From positions 5,109,558-5,173,557 of the forward strand of contig JAJLRJ010000007.1 in NCBI GenBank assembly GCA_024195265.1: a DNA stretch of 64,000 nt, in the 5' to 3' direction. Made by a program: the position numbers and the translations under genes. Below, piece by piece: positions 47,716-57,435 of the stretch (positions are counted from its first letter, which is position 1; each line of letters begins with the position of its first letter). The notes below the pieces were generated by a model. It saw only the letters and a program-made list of their open reading frames with translations. It was not told the origin of the DNA and did not search any database. This DNA comes from Dendrophyllia cribrosa. Its lineage: Eukaryota > Cnidaria > Anthozoa > Scleractinia > Dendrophylliidae.

Positions 47716-50700
47716 CTAAGACTCCCATATGGGACTTTTCTCAGCATCCTTTGCGTCTTTGGTAGATGAATCAATAGGACAAGCAGTCTCATTTAAGACT
47801 ATGTTAGATTTTTCCTGACACTCCTTTATTTCTTGGCTTTCTTCACTTGCTTGCTCAACCTTTGTTGTGTCACTGCATGTATGGTTGCCCGTTGCAGTAA
47901 TGTCTTTATTATCATTAGTACCTTGATCCTGTTTGCCATCACCTGTTCTTGTGCTATTCTGAGATCGATGGATTTGCTCATTTACTTCACGAATGTTGTA
48001 TTTTCTCAGCTTGAACAGATCTCTAACCACACTCATGCAACAGACATTCTAGAAAAAATTTCAATGCTTTATGTAAGCAACTACCCAAAATTAAAGGAAA
48101 GATAAACGTCGATGCCATTGCCTAGGTAACGTGACCAGTCATTTGTGGTAGGTTTCAAATACAGTGATGATACATGTTGAACACACAAAATAATACTAGT
48201 TTAAATGCAAAATTTACAGAACTTGCTGCTGTTACTATTATTTAATAGCAGATGGCATAATGTGAAGAAATGATCCTCAGTTGTGTTTGCAATTTTAAAA
48301 GTAATCGAAGAAAGATTTCGATAAACATTTTGTAAGGAAAATCGATGATAAAAATGTTACGTGACGTTTCAACAACTTCATGTCATCATTGTCAAGTGTG
48401 TAGAAATTAACATTAGTGGCATATAATTATAATATATATATATATATTTAACTAAGTAATGAATTGAAGTCCTCATCGGCTATCAGAGTGCTCAATACAT
48501 AAACTAGAGCTATAATAGATAAAAAAATCTATTTATATTTATAAGAAATGGAGGTGTGAAAAGGTACATGTAAATATTGATGCATGAAAACAGGAGTAGT
48601 GACAATTAAACAAAAAGTTTCAAGTGGATAGAGTCTGCTTGAGTGTTAAGTTTTGGTCTTTTCTTTCTAATCATGAGCATTTCAAAAATTAAACACTCTA
48701 ACTTCCCTCAGCATTAATTTTCTTAAGGATTTTAAAATTCTCACAAATGTTCACTGGTCTTAAATGGCCCTTATCGTAGATGAGTAAGCCATGCCAACAT
48801 ATCAGCGGTTTCTTGCTTTCTTGACCCTATAGTCTCGTTTTGATGTTTACGAGAACCTCTGACGACGATGAGCGTAAACATAAAAAAGAGACTATAGGGT
48901 CAAGAAAGCGAGAAACCGCTGATAGGTTGACATGGTGAACTCATCTACGATAAGGGCTGTTATGTTCTTCCTTAAGAGAATGGAGGTGGTGGCACATGTA
49001 ATATGTCACTTATGTTAATTTCAGTTTACACATTCAACAATGATGACATTAAGTTGTCAAAATGCCATGTAATGTTTTTGTTAATTCTCCTGATAAAATT
49101 GCAAAGAAGCTTGAAAAAATACAAGGCTTCAACAGGATTTGAACCCACGACCTCTGTGTTATCGGCGCGATGCTCTACCAACTGAGCTATGAAGCCACAC
49201 ACATTGGGAAAGTGATAGAATGACAAATGACAGACGTATTGTGAGAACAAAATATTGATGATTGCATGATGGTTTCTGTAATGTACAGATACATTTGTAA
49301 ACTGGAAATCATATTCAACCAGAAGCCTTAGACGTTGTGAACTTGCTTAGACTTATGGGTAACTGGTAACCATGCTTTCATGGTGTCATGGCATACAGGC
49401 CAAGTAAAGTTTACTGTTGTGTTTATGTTTGAGTTCAATCTGTGTCTTTCGGGTGCCATCCATGTGTAATCGTTACAGTTTCTACTATAAAGACCTAATA
49501 GAATTCAAGAAATACCTTGATGATCTCTACACAGATTGCCAAGTCAGGATTATTCAGATTAACAGTGTGACCCTTGCCAGCATTCATGACGAGGCCAGCC
49601 AGCAATGCAATTGTATCATCTCTGTGTACACTGCTGTTGTTCCTGGATTTGTAGATTACACAAAACTGCAATCCAATAAAGTTTTCCAATAAGTTTTAAA
49701 CTAAGGTGACATGCAATCCGCTCTATTAATTTTTTGTTTTCCTTGGTAAAACATTCACAGCAGGAAACACAAAACAAACAACAGAGCCTTATCCAAATCT
49801 TCTATGCACTGTCTTCCACCCACTTATTTTCATTGATTGACATTTGACATCAGCAGTTGATTGACGACTGGAGGTGAGAAATTGGCCAGGCCAGGCTCCT
49901 TTTATACTGGAACTTCGTGTTTAAGGCGACTAAGGTGCTAAGTACAGAATAGAATGTGTTGAATATTCATGAAAGAAAAATTAAGCAATTCTTATTCCTG
50001 CTAAGCTGTAGAACATGTTTCCTGTTAGGTTACTTCTGTGTGGTACTGTAGCCAGCTTAGCAGGAATAAGGATTGCTTAAAGGGATGGTTTCACGGTTCG
50101 GCGCATGTGCAGAGATTAAAATGCTTTATTCGACTTTTTATATCTATTTTATCGATTAAAGTGCCTATGAAATGTAATTTATTTTTTGATGTATCGAAAG
50201 TTTTACCTTTTTAGACCTTGGAATAAAAGGTTTAAAGTGTTAGGGACGATGCGAAACGCTTATTTTATGGTCCCAAAGTTAGGTTGTTGGCGCTAAAAAG
50301 TGGCTCCAATTTGTGCGCGGCCAAAACCAGTGTCATATTACACTGTGACGTAAATAGTTGTACAAACTGCTGCGGGAATATAGAGAACAAGAGAGCTGAC
50401 AAGAGACGTCGCTAGAGGTGGACCAATATTATGTGGTGAGCGGCCTCAAACGTACGAGATATTAGAATTCTTCGATAACAGAGGGTGTAACAAAGCTTTA
50501 TTTTGCTCCAGAGGAAAATAGGCCGGCGAAATACACGAAATTTGTTCGCCGACATCGGAAAGGGTACGTCAAGCGATGTTGTTTTCAATGAAAGCACTTA
50601 TTGTTAAGATTAATATTATTTTGCAAAAGAAAATAACATTCCGGCCGGTGAGGCCGTTTAATCAAGCAAAATTTTCCCAATCCAAATCCTGTTTGGAAAT

Positions 50701-53700
50701 TCCTTCAAGCTACGGCTCGACTGGAGAGCTGTCGAAGTCAGTGAGGCCTACAAAAATATACTGACTCTCACGGCGGATCGGCACTGACTGGCAAGTAATA
50801 TAAATGTTTATACGGTATTCCGAATTATAAAATTCAAAGTGCAGCGACGCAAGTGTTCACTGGAATGCGTCTATTCTACGGAACATCTATCAAAAATCTA
50901 CATGTACAAATGGGTAAGACTATTCGGAACAAAATACATCGCTGAATCATTGCGTGTTTGATCAGATTAATTTTTATACAATGAAATATAAATCAGACAT
51001 AAATGTAAACACGATACTTTGAACTCACTTACAAGCTGCCAAGTGGTTAAAATTTCCAGAAACGTTCAATCGCTGGCAAGACACTGAACTAAGAAGCATA
51101 ATTATTACGTATATACTTGAGTTCAAACATTTTGAATAAATAAATAAATACGCTATCAAGGCGCCTTGCCGCTAAAAATACACCATTCACATTCAATTCA
51201 GCAAGCCGCCTGAAAAACACCACCTCGGATATGCATAACATATCAGTATAATTTAGAAACTTTCAACTAGCAAGCCGCCAAGACATATCCTTCGCTTTGA
51301 AAAAAGAACTTAAAGTAGACGGGCGAATTGCCAAGCCGATAAAATAAGTTCATAACCTCCACGCACGATCAATGAACTTCAGAGAAGACCGGCCGAGTCG
51401 CTAATGCGCTAATATCATGATTGTTTGTACTACAAATATACGGGAAATATGTCGTTCGCGTTCGATAAACGCTAGTCAACGAGCCCGGGTCAACGAGCCA
51501 CTAAAAAGAAATAACAAAAACGCCTCTGCGTTCAATAAGCTTACAACTCAACTGGCGAACCACTGAGACGCTGTGCTACTGAAATGTATACCTTTCACGT
51601 TCAATAATCTAAATCAAAGTCCGTCTTCTTCTTGTTCACTTCCTTCGCTCAAGCGGCACAGTCGGTTCGTCTCGCTACGGCAAAACTACAGTGAACAGGA
51701 TCATTTTAGTTGATCAAGAGTGATCCGAAACTGATCCTCTTCACCTTCAGAGGACTGTAAAGAAACAAATTAGGCGCTGTCTGACATTTGTACGGCCAAA
51801 AACGTTGGCAAAATAACCATCACGCTAAAGGATTCCAAAGGAATTATAGCGTAAACAAACCAATGTGTCATACTATTTACGTAATTTACGTCATCACGCA
51901 CGCCCACTCGCCCCAGGCTCTCCAAAAACTGGAGCCACTTTTCAACCGAAGTGACGCATCTTCGAGGGGCTAAAAAACCGATTTTCTTTCTTTTTCTCGG
52001 GAAATGATTATTGTTTTCGTTCTTTGGACATAATAAACTAATGAAAAACGAAGAAAAAAAATTCATTTCATAGGCACTTTAAAAAACCACTCACATTTAC
52101 TTCACACACTATAATTAGTCCAAACAAAGTGAAGGATGACCAAAATTTACAGAAAATTTCAACGAATAACACCGACAAAGTCAACACTGAATAAAACCTT
52201 TGACCCGAAGGATTTATTCTACGCTCTGGTGGATTTCATGGCCCACATGGGTATGCATAATCATCCATTCATTCAGCTGACTGACCGCGACATTTTCACG
52301 GGCAAATTTCCCGCCAGAGTTATCTACTCGCTTCCGATTGGTCTAAACAATGAAATTAAATGGGTTACGTCATAGCTTGCACATGCGCCAAACCGTGAAA
52401 ACCAAGTAACTTACATGTAATGACAAGGCAAATGTAACTCCAAAATCAAATTTTCAAAATCAAAATATAAAAGGAAGTAAGATGACATTTGTCCAGTCCC
52501 ATACTTTGGTAGAATTAATTAAAAATGTCCAGGCCTTGATGGGGTTGGAACCCACAACCTTTGCAATTCCAGTGCAAATGCAGGGCTGTCATTAAGATTT
52601 GAGACAGGCGTTGCTCTGATCTTAACACCCGTAACAAGCTTGTTGCTTTGTCAGTAAATTTAACCTATAACAAGCAAGATCAACCGTAACATCAAGGTCC
52701 CATCAAGTGCTCTCACCCGTAACAGATGCTACGGGTGATGGTCCTTAATGACAGCCCTGCAAATGCTCTATCACTGAGCTCCAAGGCCATATGAGAGCTT
52801 GGTCAATAAATATTATTTATTGTAAGTTCTGTTATACCATAAAATAATGAAGGGGCGAGTGGAATGAAGCCCTAAGTGACTTCTGATCAACTGCTAGATT
52901 CTCCTGTTTGTTTGTCTTGTATATGCTCATGTAACAAAGGGAGAATTTGGCTATAGATCAGGAGTCACTTTAGGGCCTTATTCCAAATTGATTAATATGA
53001 TACTGTCTATATGAAAATAAATTCATATGAACTGCAGTAAAGAGAATTAAAAAGGAAGAGACCATCTCAGTTATGCAGCAACTGTTCTTCAAAGGAATTG
53101 CAATTTCAGGCCTCAACTTTACAGCCTCAAATTATAACTCCTTCAGTTGCTACATAACTGTGATGATCTCTTTCTTTTTAATTCTCTTTATCCAGTTCAT
53201 ATGAATTTATTTTCACAAAGACATAATCATACTTTGGCTTTGGTAGTCAACACTTCAATAATAATTATATTAAGCCATTGTTGAATTGGAGTTGCTTTTG
53301 AGTGAATATAGTTTCTCTTCCAAAGTTATATAAGATCATTAAGTCAGTTACTTTCGGGAGGGTTGTTACTTTCAGAAATTGCAAGCAAAGTCTTCAAATG
53401 TAATGCTACTTTTCTTTTCATTTCTTTTTAGGAGGACATATTACTTTCAGAATTCTATAGCATTTCAAGACACTAAGTACATTTTTGTGATCTAGTGACA
53501 TAATATCTTTTTACCGTTGATGGCTTGGCATCTTCAGCAAAAAATGTTGACTGGAACATTTCAGATGCAAGCTTTTTTATATCTTCATTGTTAGCATAAC
53601 ATGAACCACCAATGGGAAGAAACCTTTGACAATGTCTGAAACAGGTAAAATGAATGATATTGGATGTGAGTTAGCAAATTAACCCCTTCTGGCAGTTGGT

Positions 53701-56467
53701 ATATAGCTGAGAGCAAAATGAACAGTTGAGTTTAAGGACAGTCTTTCAGCCAAGAGCATTATCCTCTGATATACCAACAAGCCAGCTTAGTGGAGGTACG
53801 GTGATGTAGTGGTTAGCGTGTGTGGTGGTGTAGTGGTTAGCCTGTGTGGTGGTGTAGTGGTTAGCCTGTGTAGTGGTGTAGTGGTTAGCCTGTGCAGTGG
53901 TGTAATGGTTAGCCTGTGTGGTGGTGTAGGGTTAACGTGTGTGGTGGTGTTGTGGTTAGCCTGCACGCTGGTGTAGTGGTTAGTCTGTGTGGTGGTGTAG
54001 TGGTTAGCCTGTGCAGTGGTGTAGTGGTAAGTGTGTGTGGTGGTGTTGTGGTTAGCCTGTACGCTGGTGTAGTGGTTAGCCTGTGCGGTGTAGTGACTAG
54101 CCTGTGCAGTGGTGTTGTGATTAGCCTGTGCGATGGTGTAGTGGTTAGCCTGTGCAGTGTAGTGGTTAGCCTGTGTGGTGGTAAAGTAATTAGCCTGTGC
54201 GGTGGTATAGTGGTTAGCCTGTGCAGTGGTGTAGTGGTTAGCCTGTGTGGTGGTGTAGTGGTTAGCGTGTGTGGTGGTGTTGTGGTTAGCCTGTACGCTG
54301 GTGTAGTGGTTAGCCTGTGTGGTGGTGTAGTGGTTAGCCCATGCGGTGGTGTAGTGGTTAGCCTGTGCGGTGTAGTGGTTAGCCTGTGCAGTGGTGTAGT
54401 GGTTAGCCTGTGCAGTGGTGTAGTGGTTAGCCTGTGTGGTGGTATAGTGATTGGCCTGTGCGGTGGTGTAGTGGTTAACCTGTGTGGTGGTATAGTGGTT
54501 AGCCTGTGCGGTGGTGTAGTGGTTAGTGCGTTGGATTTCAGATCTGAAGGTCAGTGTTTCAAGGCCTGATCTCGGCCCTCGTGTTGTTTCCTTAGACAAG
54601 AAACTTACTCTACATTGTCTCTCTCCACCCAGGCCCCGGTTGTTCAAAAGGTGGATAGCACTATCCACCGGATAAATCATTATCCAGTGGATAAGTATTA
54701 ACAAAATCCTTTGTGTTATCTGCTGGATAGTGTTTTATCAGGTGGATAGCACTATCCACCTTTTGAACAACCGAGGCCAGGGTACCGGCAACAAAATGCT
54801 CGGGGTAACCCTGCAATGGACTAGCATCCCATCCAGGGGGGAGTAGCAGTATTCCTAGTTACTTCATGCTACAGAAACCGGGTTAAGCAGTCATATGGGC
54901 CATGCTTGTGTGCTACTTTTCCATACCACAAAGCCAGAGAGCAGTTTATTTATTGTTTGAACCCATGAGTATCAAAAGTCTTTTAATGGTACAGACTGGT
55001 CACTAGCTAGATACACTAAGAACAATGGTTCATGTTTGGGAATGGTTTTAGAATATCCAGCCACTTATTAACATATCCCTGAATATTTTCTTGAAGAAGA
55101 CATATGAAAACAAATGGATCCATTTTTTTTTCAACAAGATGCAAATGAGTGGCAGGGATGTAGATTCAGTTTTTAACAGACGGGAATATAGAACTGACAG
55201 ACGGGTAAAAAAGAGAAAATCATAGTCCTTTTAAAGCTGCACTTGGCTTTTACAGCCGGAAAAATGAAGTTCACAGCCGGGTAATTTCCCCGGTTCCCGG
55301 CTATTATCTACATCCCTGAGTGGCTGGGTATTCTACCATTTGGCAATGGTAGGCTAGATAACCTGGGAACCGTTTATACAGCCAAATGAGCTGAATAATG
55401 TTTTTCCATTTTGCTTGAGATATGCGCATGCTTCTGTTTATTTTCTAACTCTGCACCTAATTCCACCAAAAAACAAACAGCTTAAAATAGAAAATAATTA
55501 TAACAACACTAAGCGATGTGAGAAAGTAGATGTTTTAAGCTTACCTTGTTTTCTTGCATCCAGTCTTGAGCATATCTATTAAAATATTGTGAACCAAATC
55601 TGTGGGATCCTTGGAATCTGGCAGATTTGTTTTGATGAATATGACATTATTAGCTCCACTCAAAACAGATTGGAATCTCTTTTCTTGTTGTGTTCCTTGC
55701 AGTTCCTTCACCTCTTTAGCCAGCGCATCTTCAATGTCATCGTCATCATCGTTATCACTGGCATTATTGTCTCCCTGCTTATTGTGTTCAGGACCATACA
55801 GCTGGTCTGCATACTAAAAGTCACAAAAATGGTTAAAATAAATAATTATAATAAATAAATCACTTTATGTAAGTGTCAAAGGTATTTAGCACGCGAGCAC
55901 TAATTGGGGACACTTTCCAGATCTAATTGGAATTTGGAAGTGTTGGTTTTTCGATATATTTCATTTATGCAGCATGCAGTTACACAGTAGCTTCCATACA
56001 TATGTTCAAATGTGCTTTACAATTCAACTGAGGAGTGGGACCAAAGATCAGCATGTAAATATCTCCATGGCAGCTGCTATTCATTCAGACCATAATACTT
56101 ATAGGATTATTTCCCTTTCAATCCGTGGTTTTGGGCAGGAATCTTACCCCTGGGGCTTACCTCTTCTGGAGGAAATGATAAATAGCTTAAATTTTACCTC
56201 ATTGAGTACGTTGTATGCCTCTCTAACGCATAATTTTTCCCTTTCATTACACGTGACAAGAACTCCTTTCATCCCCGGTGCAAGAAGTTCTTGTCCTCTT
56301 TTCTGGCAAGAAACAAAACGATAAACGGTTTAGTGAATTGAACGATTAAAAAAGAAAGCTTGAATTTATAAATGAAGAAGAAAATAGCTGACCTTCTTTT
56401 TTTGCCCGGTGTAAAATGCTTTTCCATGCTTGCGTTTTCCGCAAGTGCTGGGCTCGTTGTCCGCCAT
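47716..56467 (-). CDS. THUMPD1: THUMP domain-containing protein 1 (tRNA acetylation adaptor), complete
   Basis: The orthologue of human THUMPD1 and yeast Tan1, which bind tRNA and guide the NAT10/Kre33 acetyltransferase to make N4-acetylcytidine in Ser and Leu tRNAs. Six minus-strand exons join in frame: 56467-56393, 56302-56198, 55813-55545, 53635-53515, 49665-49516 and 48048-47716. The product is 350 residues, against about 353 in human. Recognisable parts in order are a basic N-terminus (KKKKR, 22-27), PGMKGVLVTCNEREKLCVRE, LNEYADQLYGPE, an acidic run (80-86), the conserved RFQSVLSGANNVIFIKT, and a THUMP domain of about residues 145-255 including LPIGGSCYA, IYKSRNN (194-200), NLNNPDLAICVEIIK and SVVRDLFKLRKYNIREV. 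A low-complexity polar tail follows, as in the human protein. No frame break is seen. The 3.8-kb intron 4 and 1.9-kb intron 3 carry most of the repeats listed for this region. Confidence 0.95.
48767..48957. mobile_element. Foldback MITE in THUMPD1 intron 5
   Basis: The ends GCCCTTATCGTAGATGAG and CTCATCTACGATAAGGGC are exact inverted copies. The arms continue through CAGCGGTTTC and CTATAGTCTC, with a loop of about 40 bases near 48840-48885. Confidence 0.8.
49125..49196 (-). tRNA. tRNA-like sequence, 72 nt, degenerate (THUMPD1 intron 5)
   Basis: The acceptor stem is a perfect 7 bp (GGCTTCA with TGAAGCC) and the D stem GCTC/GAGC is intact. The A-box (TAGCTCAGTTGG) and B-box (GGGTTCAAATCC) are both good. 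The anticodon stem, however, has at least two mismatches and the loop CCGATAA lacks the U33 of real tRNAs; the nominal anticodon would be GAT. No CCA or U-rich terminator follows closely. I read it as a tRNA-derived element or pseudogene rather than a working tRNA. Confidence 0.6.
49981..50080. mobile_element. Foldback element abutting a TTAA MITE (THUMPD1 intron 4)
   Basis: The left arm TTAAGCAATTCTTATTCC and the right arm GGAATAAGGATTGCTTAA are inverted with one mismatch and continue through TGCTAAGCTG. The right terminal TTAA (50077-50080) is also the target duplication of the next element, so that element inserted at this one's edge. Confidence 0.75.
50160..52078. mobile_element. 1.9-kb TTAA-flanked element nested in MITE copy 2
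   Basis: The ends AGTGCCTATGAAATG and CATTTCATAGGCACT are exact 15-bp inverted repeats, each bordered by TTAA (50156-50159 and 52079-52082). Removing the insert and one TTAA gives a sequence collinear with MITE copy 1, which proves the insertion. The interior has no intact transposase. A stretch with broken frames at about 50420-50600 could be old coding sequence. Between about 51050 and 51620 there are loose repeats spaced 70-130 bases apart around a GTTCAAT word. Confidence 0.85.
52136..52375 (+). CDS. 79-residue ORF in TTAA MITE copy 2, unknown function
   Basis: ATG at 52136, stop ending at 52375, all within the right part of the element. The product is 79 residues with FDPKDLFYALVDFMAHMGMH in the middle and LPIGLNNEIKWVTS at the C-terminus. 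The matching frame is open in copy 1 although the two copies differ at many bases and by one 3-base indel. I do not recognise a domain. It may be a leftover transposase exon or chance openness. Confidence 0.35.
   Translation: MTKIYRKFQRITPTKSTLNKTFDPKDLFYALVDFMAHMGMHNHPFIQLTDRDIFTGKFPARVIYSLPIGLNNEIKWVTS
52532..52788 (-). tRNA. tRNA-like sequence disrupted by a 177-bp insertion (THUMPD1 intron 4)
   Basis: Minus-strand acceptor ends GGCCTTG (from 52788) and CAAGGCC (to 52532) pair over 7 bp, and the D stem is GCTC/GAGC. The T arm contains GTGGGTTCCAACCCCAT. Subtracting the insertion and one copy of its 8-bp duplication leaves exactly 72 nucleotides with a perfect anticodon stem (TTGCA/TGCAA) and loop CTGGAAT, which has U33 and a nominal GGA anticodon but no long variable arm. 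It is a tRNA-derived copy, now broken. Confidence 0.65.
52582..52758. mobile_element. hAT-like MITE with 8-bp duplication inside the tRNA-like sequence
   Basis: The 15-bp TIRs AGGGCTGTCATTAAG and its complement lie at the two ends. The 8-bp GCAAATGC is present on both sides (52574-52581 and 52759-52766). No coding capacity. An 8-bp duplication with an AGGG start fits hAT-type MITEs. Confidence 0.85.
52861..52984. mobile_element. Foldback MITE (THUMPD1 intron 4)
   Basis: GGAATGAAGCCCTAAGTGAC and its imperfect complement GTCACTTTAGGGCCTTATTC form about 28-bp arms around a 70-base centre. Confidence 0.65.
53012..53215. mobile_element. Foldback MITE (THUMPD1 intron 4)
   Basis: The ends TGAAAATAAATTCATATGAA and TTCATATGAATTTATTTTCA are exact complements. 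The arms extend inward through AGAGAATTAAAAAG and CAGTTATGCAGC with few mismatches. It lies 300 bases from exon 4. Confidence 0.75.
53794..54530. repeat. 24-bp minisatellite, about 30 units, of tRNA A-box-like sequence (THUMPD1 intron 3)
   Basis: The unit is close to GTGTAGTGGTTAGC plus CTGTGTGGTG, with variants. Its core TAGTGGTTAGC is the A-box region of the tRNA-derived SINE that follows directly (54484 onward). The array therefore looks like an expansion of that SINE's 5' end. Because 24 is a multiple of three, both strands show long false reading frames here. Confidence 0.9.
54484..54870 (+). mobile_element. tRNA-derived SINE, split by a foldback element
   Basis: The head GTGGTGTAGTGGTTAGTGCG is followed by a B-box-like GGTCAGTGTTTCAAGGCC and the body TTTCCTTAGACAAGAAAC. 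After a foldback insertion (54632-54778) the body resumes with GGTACCGGCAACAAAATGC and ends near ACTAGCATCCCATCCAGG. It is antisense to THUMPD1 in intron 3. Confidence 0.75.
54632..54778. mobile_element. Foldback MITE nested in the SINE
   Basis: Its arms begin CCCCGGTTGTTCAAAAGGTG and CACCTTTTGAACAACCGAGG. Both arms also contain the short palindrome GGATAGCACTATCC. CCAGG on both sides (about 54629 and 54776) may be the target duplication. Confidence 0.75.
55876..55948 (-). mobile_element. 3' fragment of the coral-type SINE seen at 8134-8990
   Basis: About 73 bases nearly identical to 8134-8206 (TTTAGCACGCGAGCACTAAT and GATCTAATTGGAATTTGG). The rest of the SINE is missing. It lies in THUMPD1 intron 2, just upstream of exon 3, in the gene's own direction. 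Confidence 0.65.
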
Positions 56468-56538
56468 TTTCTTTTCCTTCCATACGGCCCAGTACTACTC
56501 TTCTCTTGAAGCTCGTCCCCAGGGTCTTTGCGTTCAGG

Positions 56539-56679
56539 ATGGCGGCTGATGGGGAAATTTGCGCGAGTAGTTACGTTGAAAGTCTTGAAAGAAAGGGTCA
56601 GAAAGATGCGACAACGTCAAAATTGATTTTAGGATTTGAATATGATATCGTTATCAATATGGGGGGATTAGTAATGTAA
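56539..56679 (+). CDS. Short plus-strand ORF divergent from THUMPD1 (46 aa), doubtful
   Basis: The ATG at 56539 lies in CAGGATGGCGG, 71 bases from the THUMPD1 start on the other strand. The 46-residue product (MAADGEICASSYVESLERKG...) has no recognisable domain and stops at 56679 without an obvious donor. It may be the first exon of a divergent transcript, in which case 56468-56538 is a shared promoter, or a chance ORF in a CpG-rich promoter. Confidence 0.25.
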   Translation: MAADGEICASSYVESLERKGQKDATTSKLILGFEYDIVINMGGLVM

Positions 56680-56987
56680 AGAAGTTTGTCTGGTATATCT
56701 TACCAACCATTAATATTCTATCGACGCAAGAGTTGAAATGACGTCACGCAATTAAATTACGTTTCTTCTAATTTGTGATTGTTGACGACAAAAATCTTAC
56801 GTGAAACAAACCATCCATTACGAGCCTCCTTTTAAGGCTTCAAAGATCTTCAAAGCATCAGTCCGCAGAAGTAAGGGATTAGTTTGATTGCGAACTAAGT
56901 CATGCTTTCTCTGCTGTCAACAGACTGTCGTATCAAACCCCAAATCAGTTATTGATATTATTTGCACTGCTGCTCTTGCAAAAGTCT

Positions 56988-57361
56988 TATGGAGCCTTCA
57001 CACGACGAACTAAAGTTGTCGCGTGTGAACATCACATGTACATGAACCTTGGTAAACATGTTAGCCAACTGTTGGCGATCGACAAATACAACTGAACTTG
57101 TTCCTAAATCAGCTAAATCTGGCCAACTTTTCGCCACAAATTTTGACTTGGCCTGAATCTCGTATTTGACGTGTGAAAGTTTTCTGCAACTTCAGTACTG
57201 ATGTGCAACCTCGTTTCATAGAGAATCTCTCTTCCTCCCTTGAGAAGAAAGAACCCTGACAACGAAGTTCAGGTCGTGTGAAAATACGAGATTGCGGCCA
57301 ACTTTTCGGAGTTTTCCAGCTCGAGTTCGCCCACTTTAGTTTTTGTGTGAAGGCGCTTTTT
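56988..57361. mobile_element. MITE-like element between THUMPD1 and the next gene
   Basis: The left end GGAGCCTTCACACGACGAAC and right end TTTGTGTGAAGGCGCTTTT are inverted relatives. AACTAAAGTTG on the left answers CACTTTAG on the right. TTATG on both sides may be the duplication. The interior is built from GGCCAACTTTT and CGTGTGAA words. Confidence 0.55.
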
Positions 57362-57435
57362 ATGACGAAACCAATAAATTAATTACAAATTAAATTAATA
57401 CGTTTTGCGTATTGTGACCAAGGGCTTGGTAAAAC

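Larger units (their letters stand above)
50081..52403 (+). mobile_element. TTAA-flanked MITE, copy 2, split by another element
   Basis: Starts at AGGGATGGTTTCACGG after TTAA (50077-50080). Left part 50081-50155 and right part 52083-52403 together match copy 1 (47147-47557). The right terminus is lost: the sequence departs from copy 1 after the AACCGTGAAAACC region. The middle 50160-52078 is a separate insertion. Confidence 0.85.

Noticed and set aside
51770..52066. 98-residue minus-strand ORF at the right end of the nested TTAA element
   Set aside because: Overlaps an ORF on the other strand, no transposase-like motif, and begins within the terminal region.
53787..54704. 305-residue minus-strand ORF and 217-residue plus-strand ORF
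   Set aside because: Both run through the 24-bp minisatellite, whose period is a multiple of three, so frames stay open on both strands; the array is intronic and derived from a SINE.
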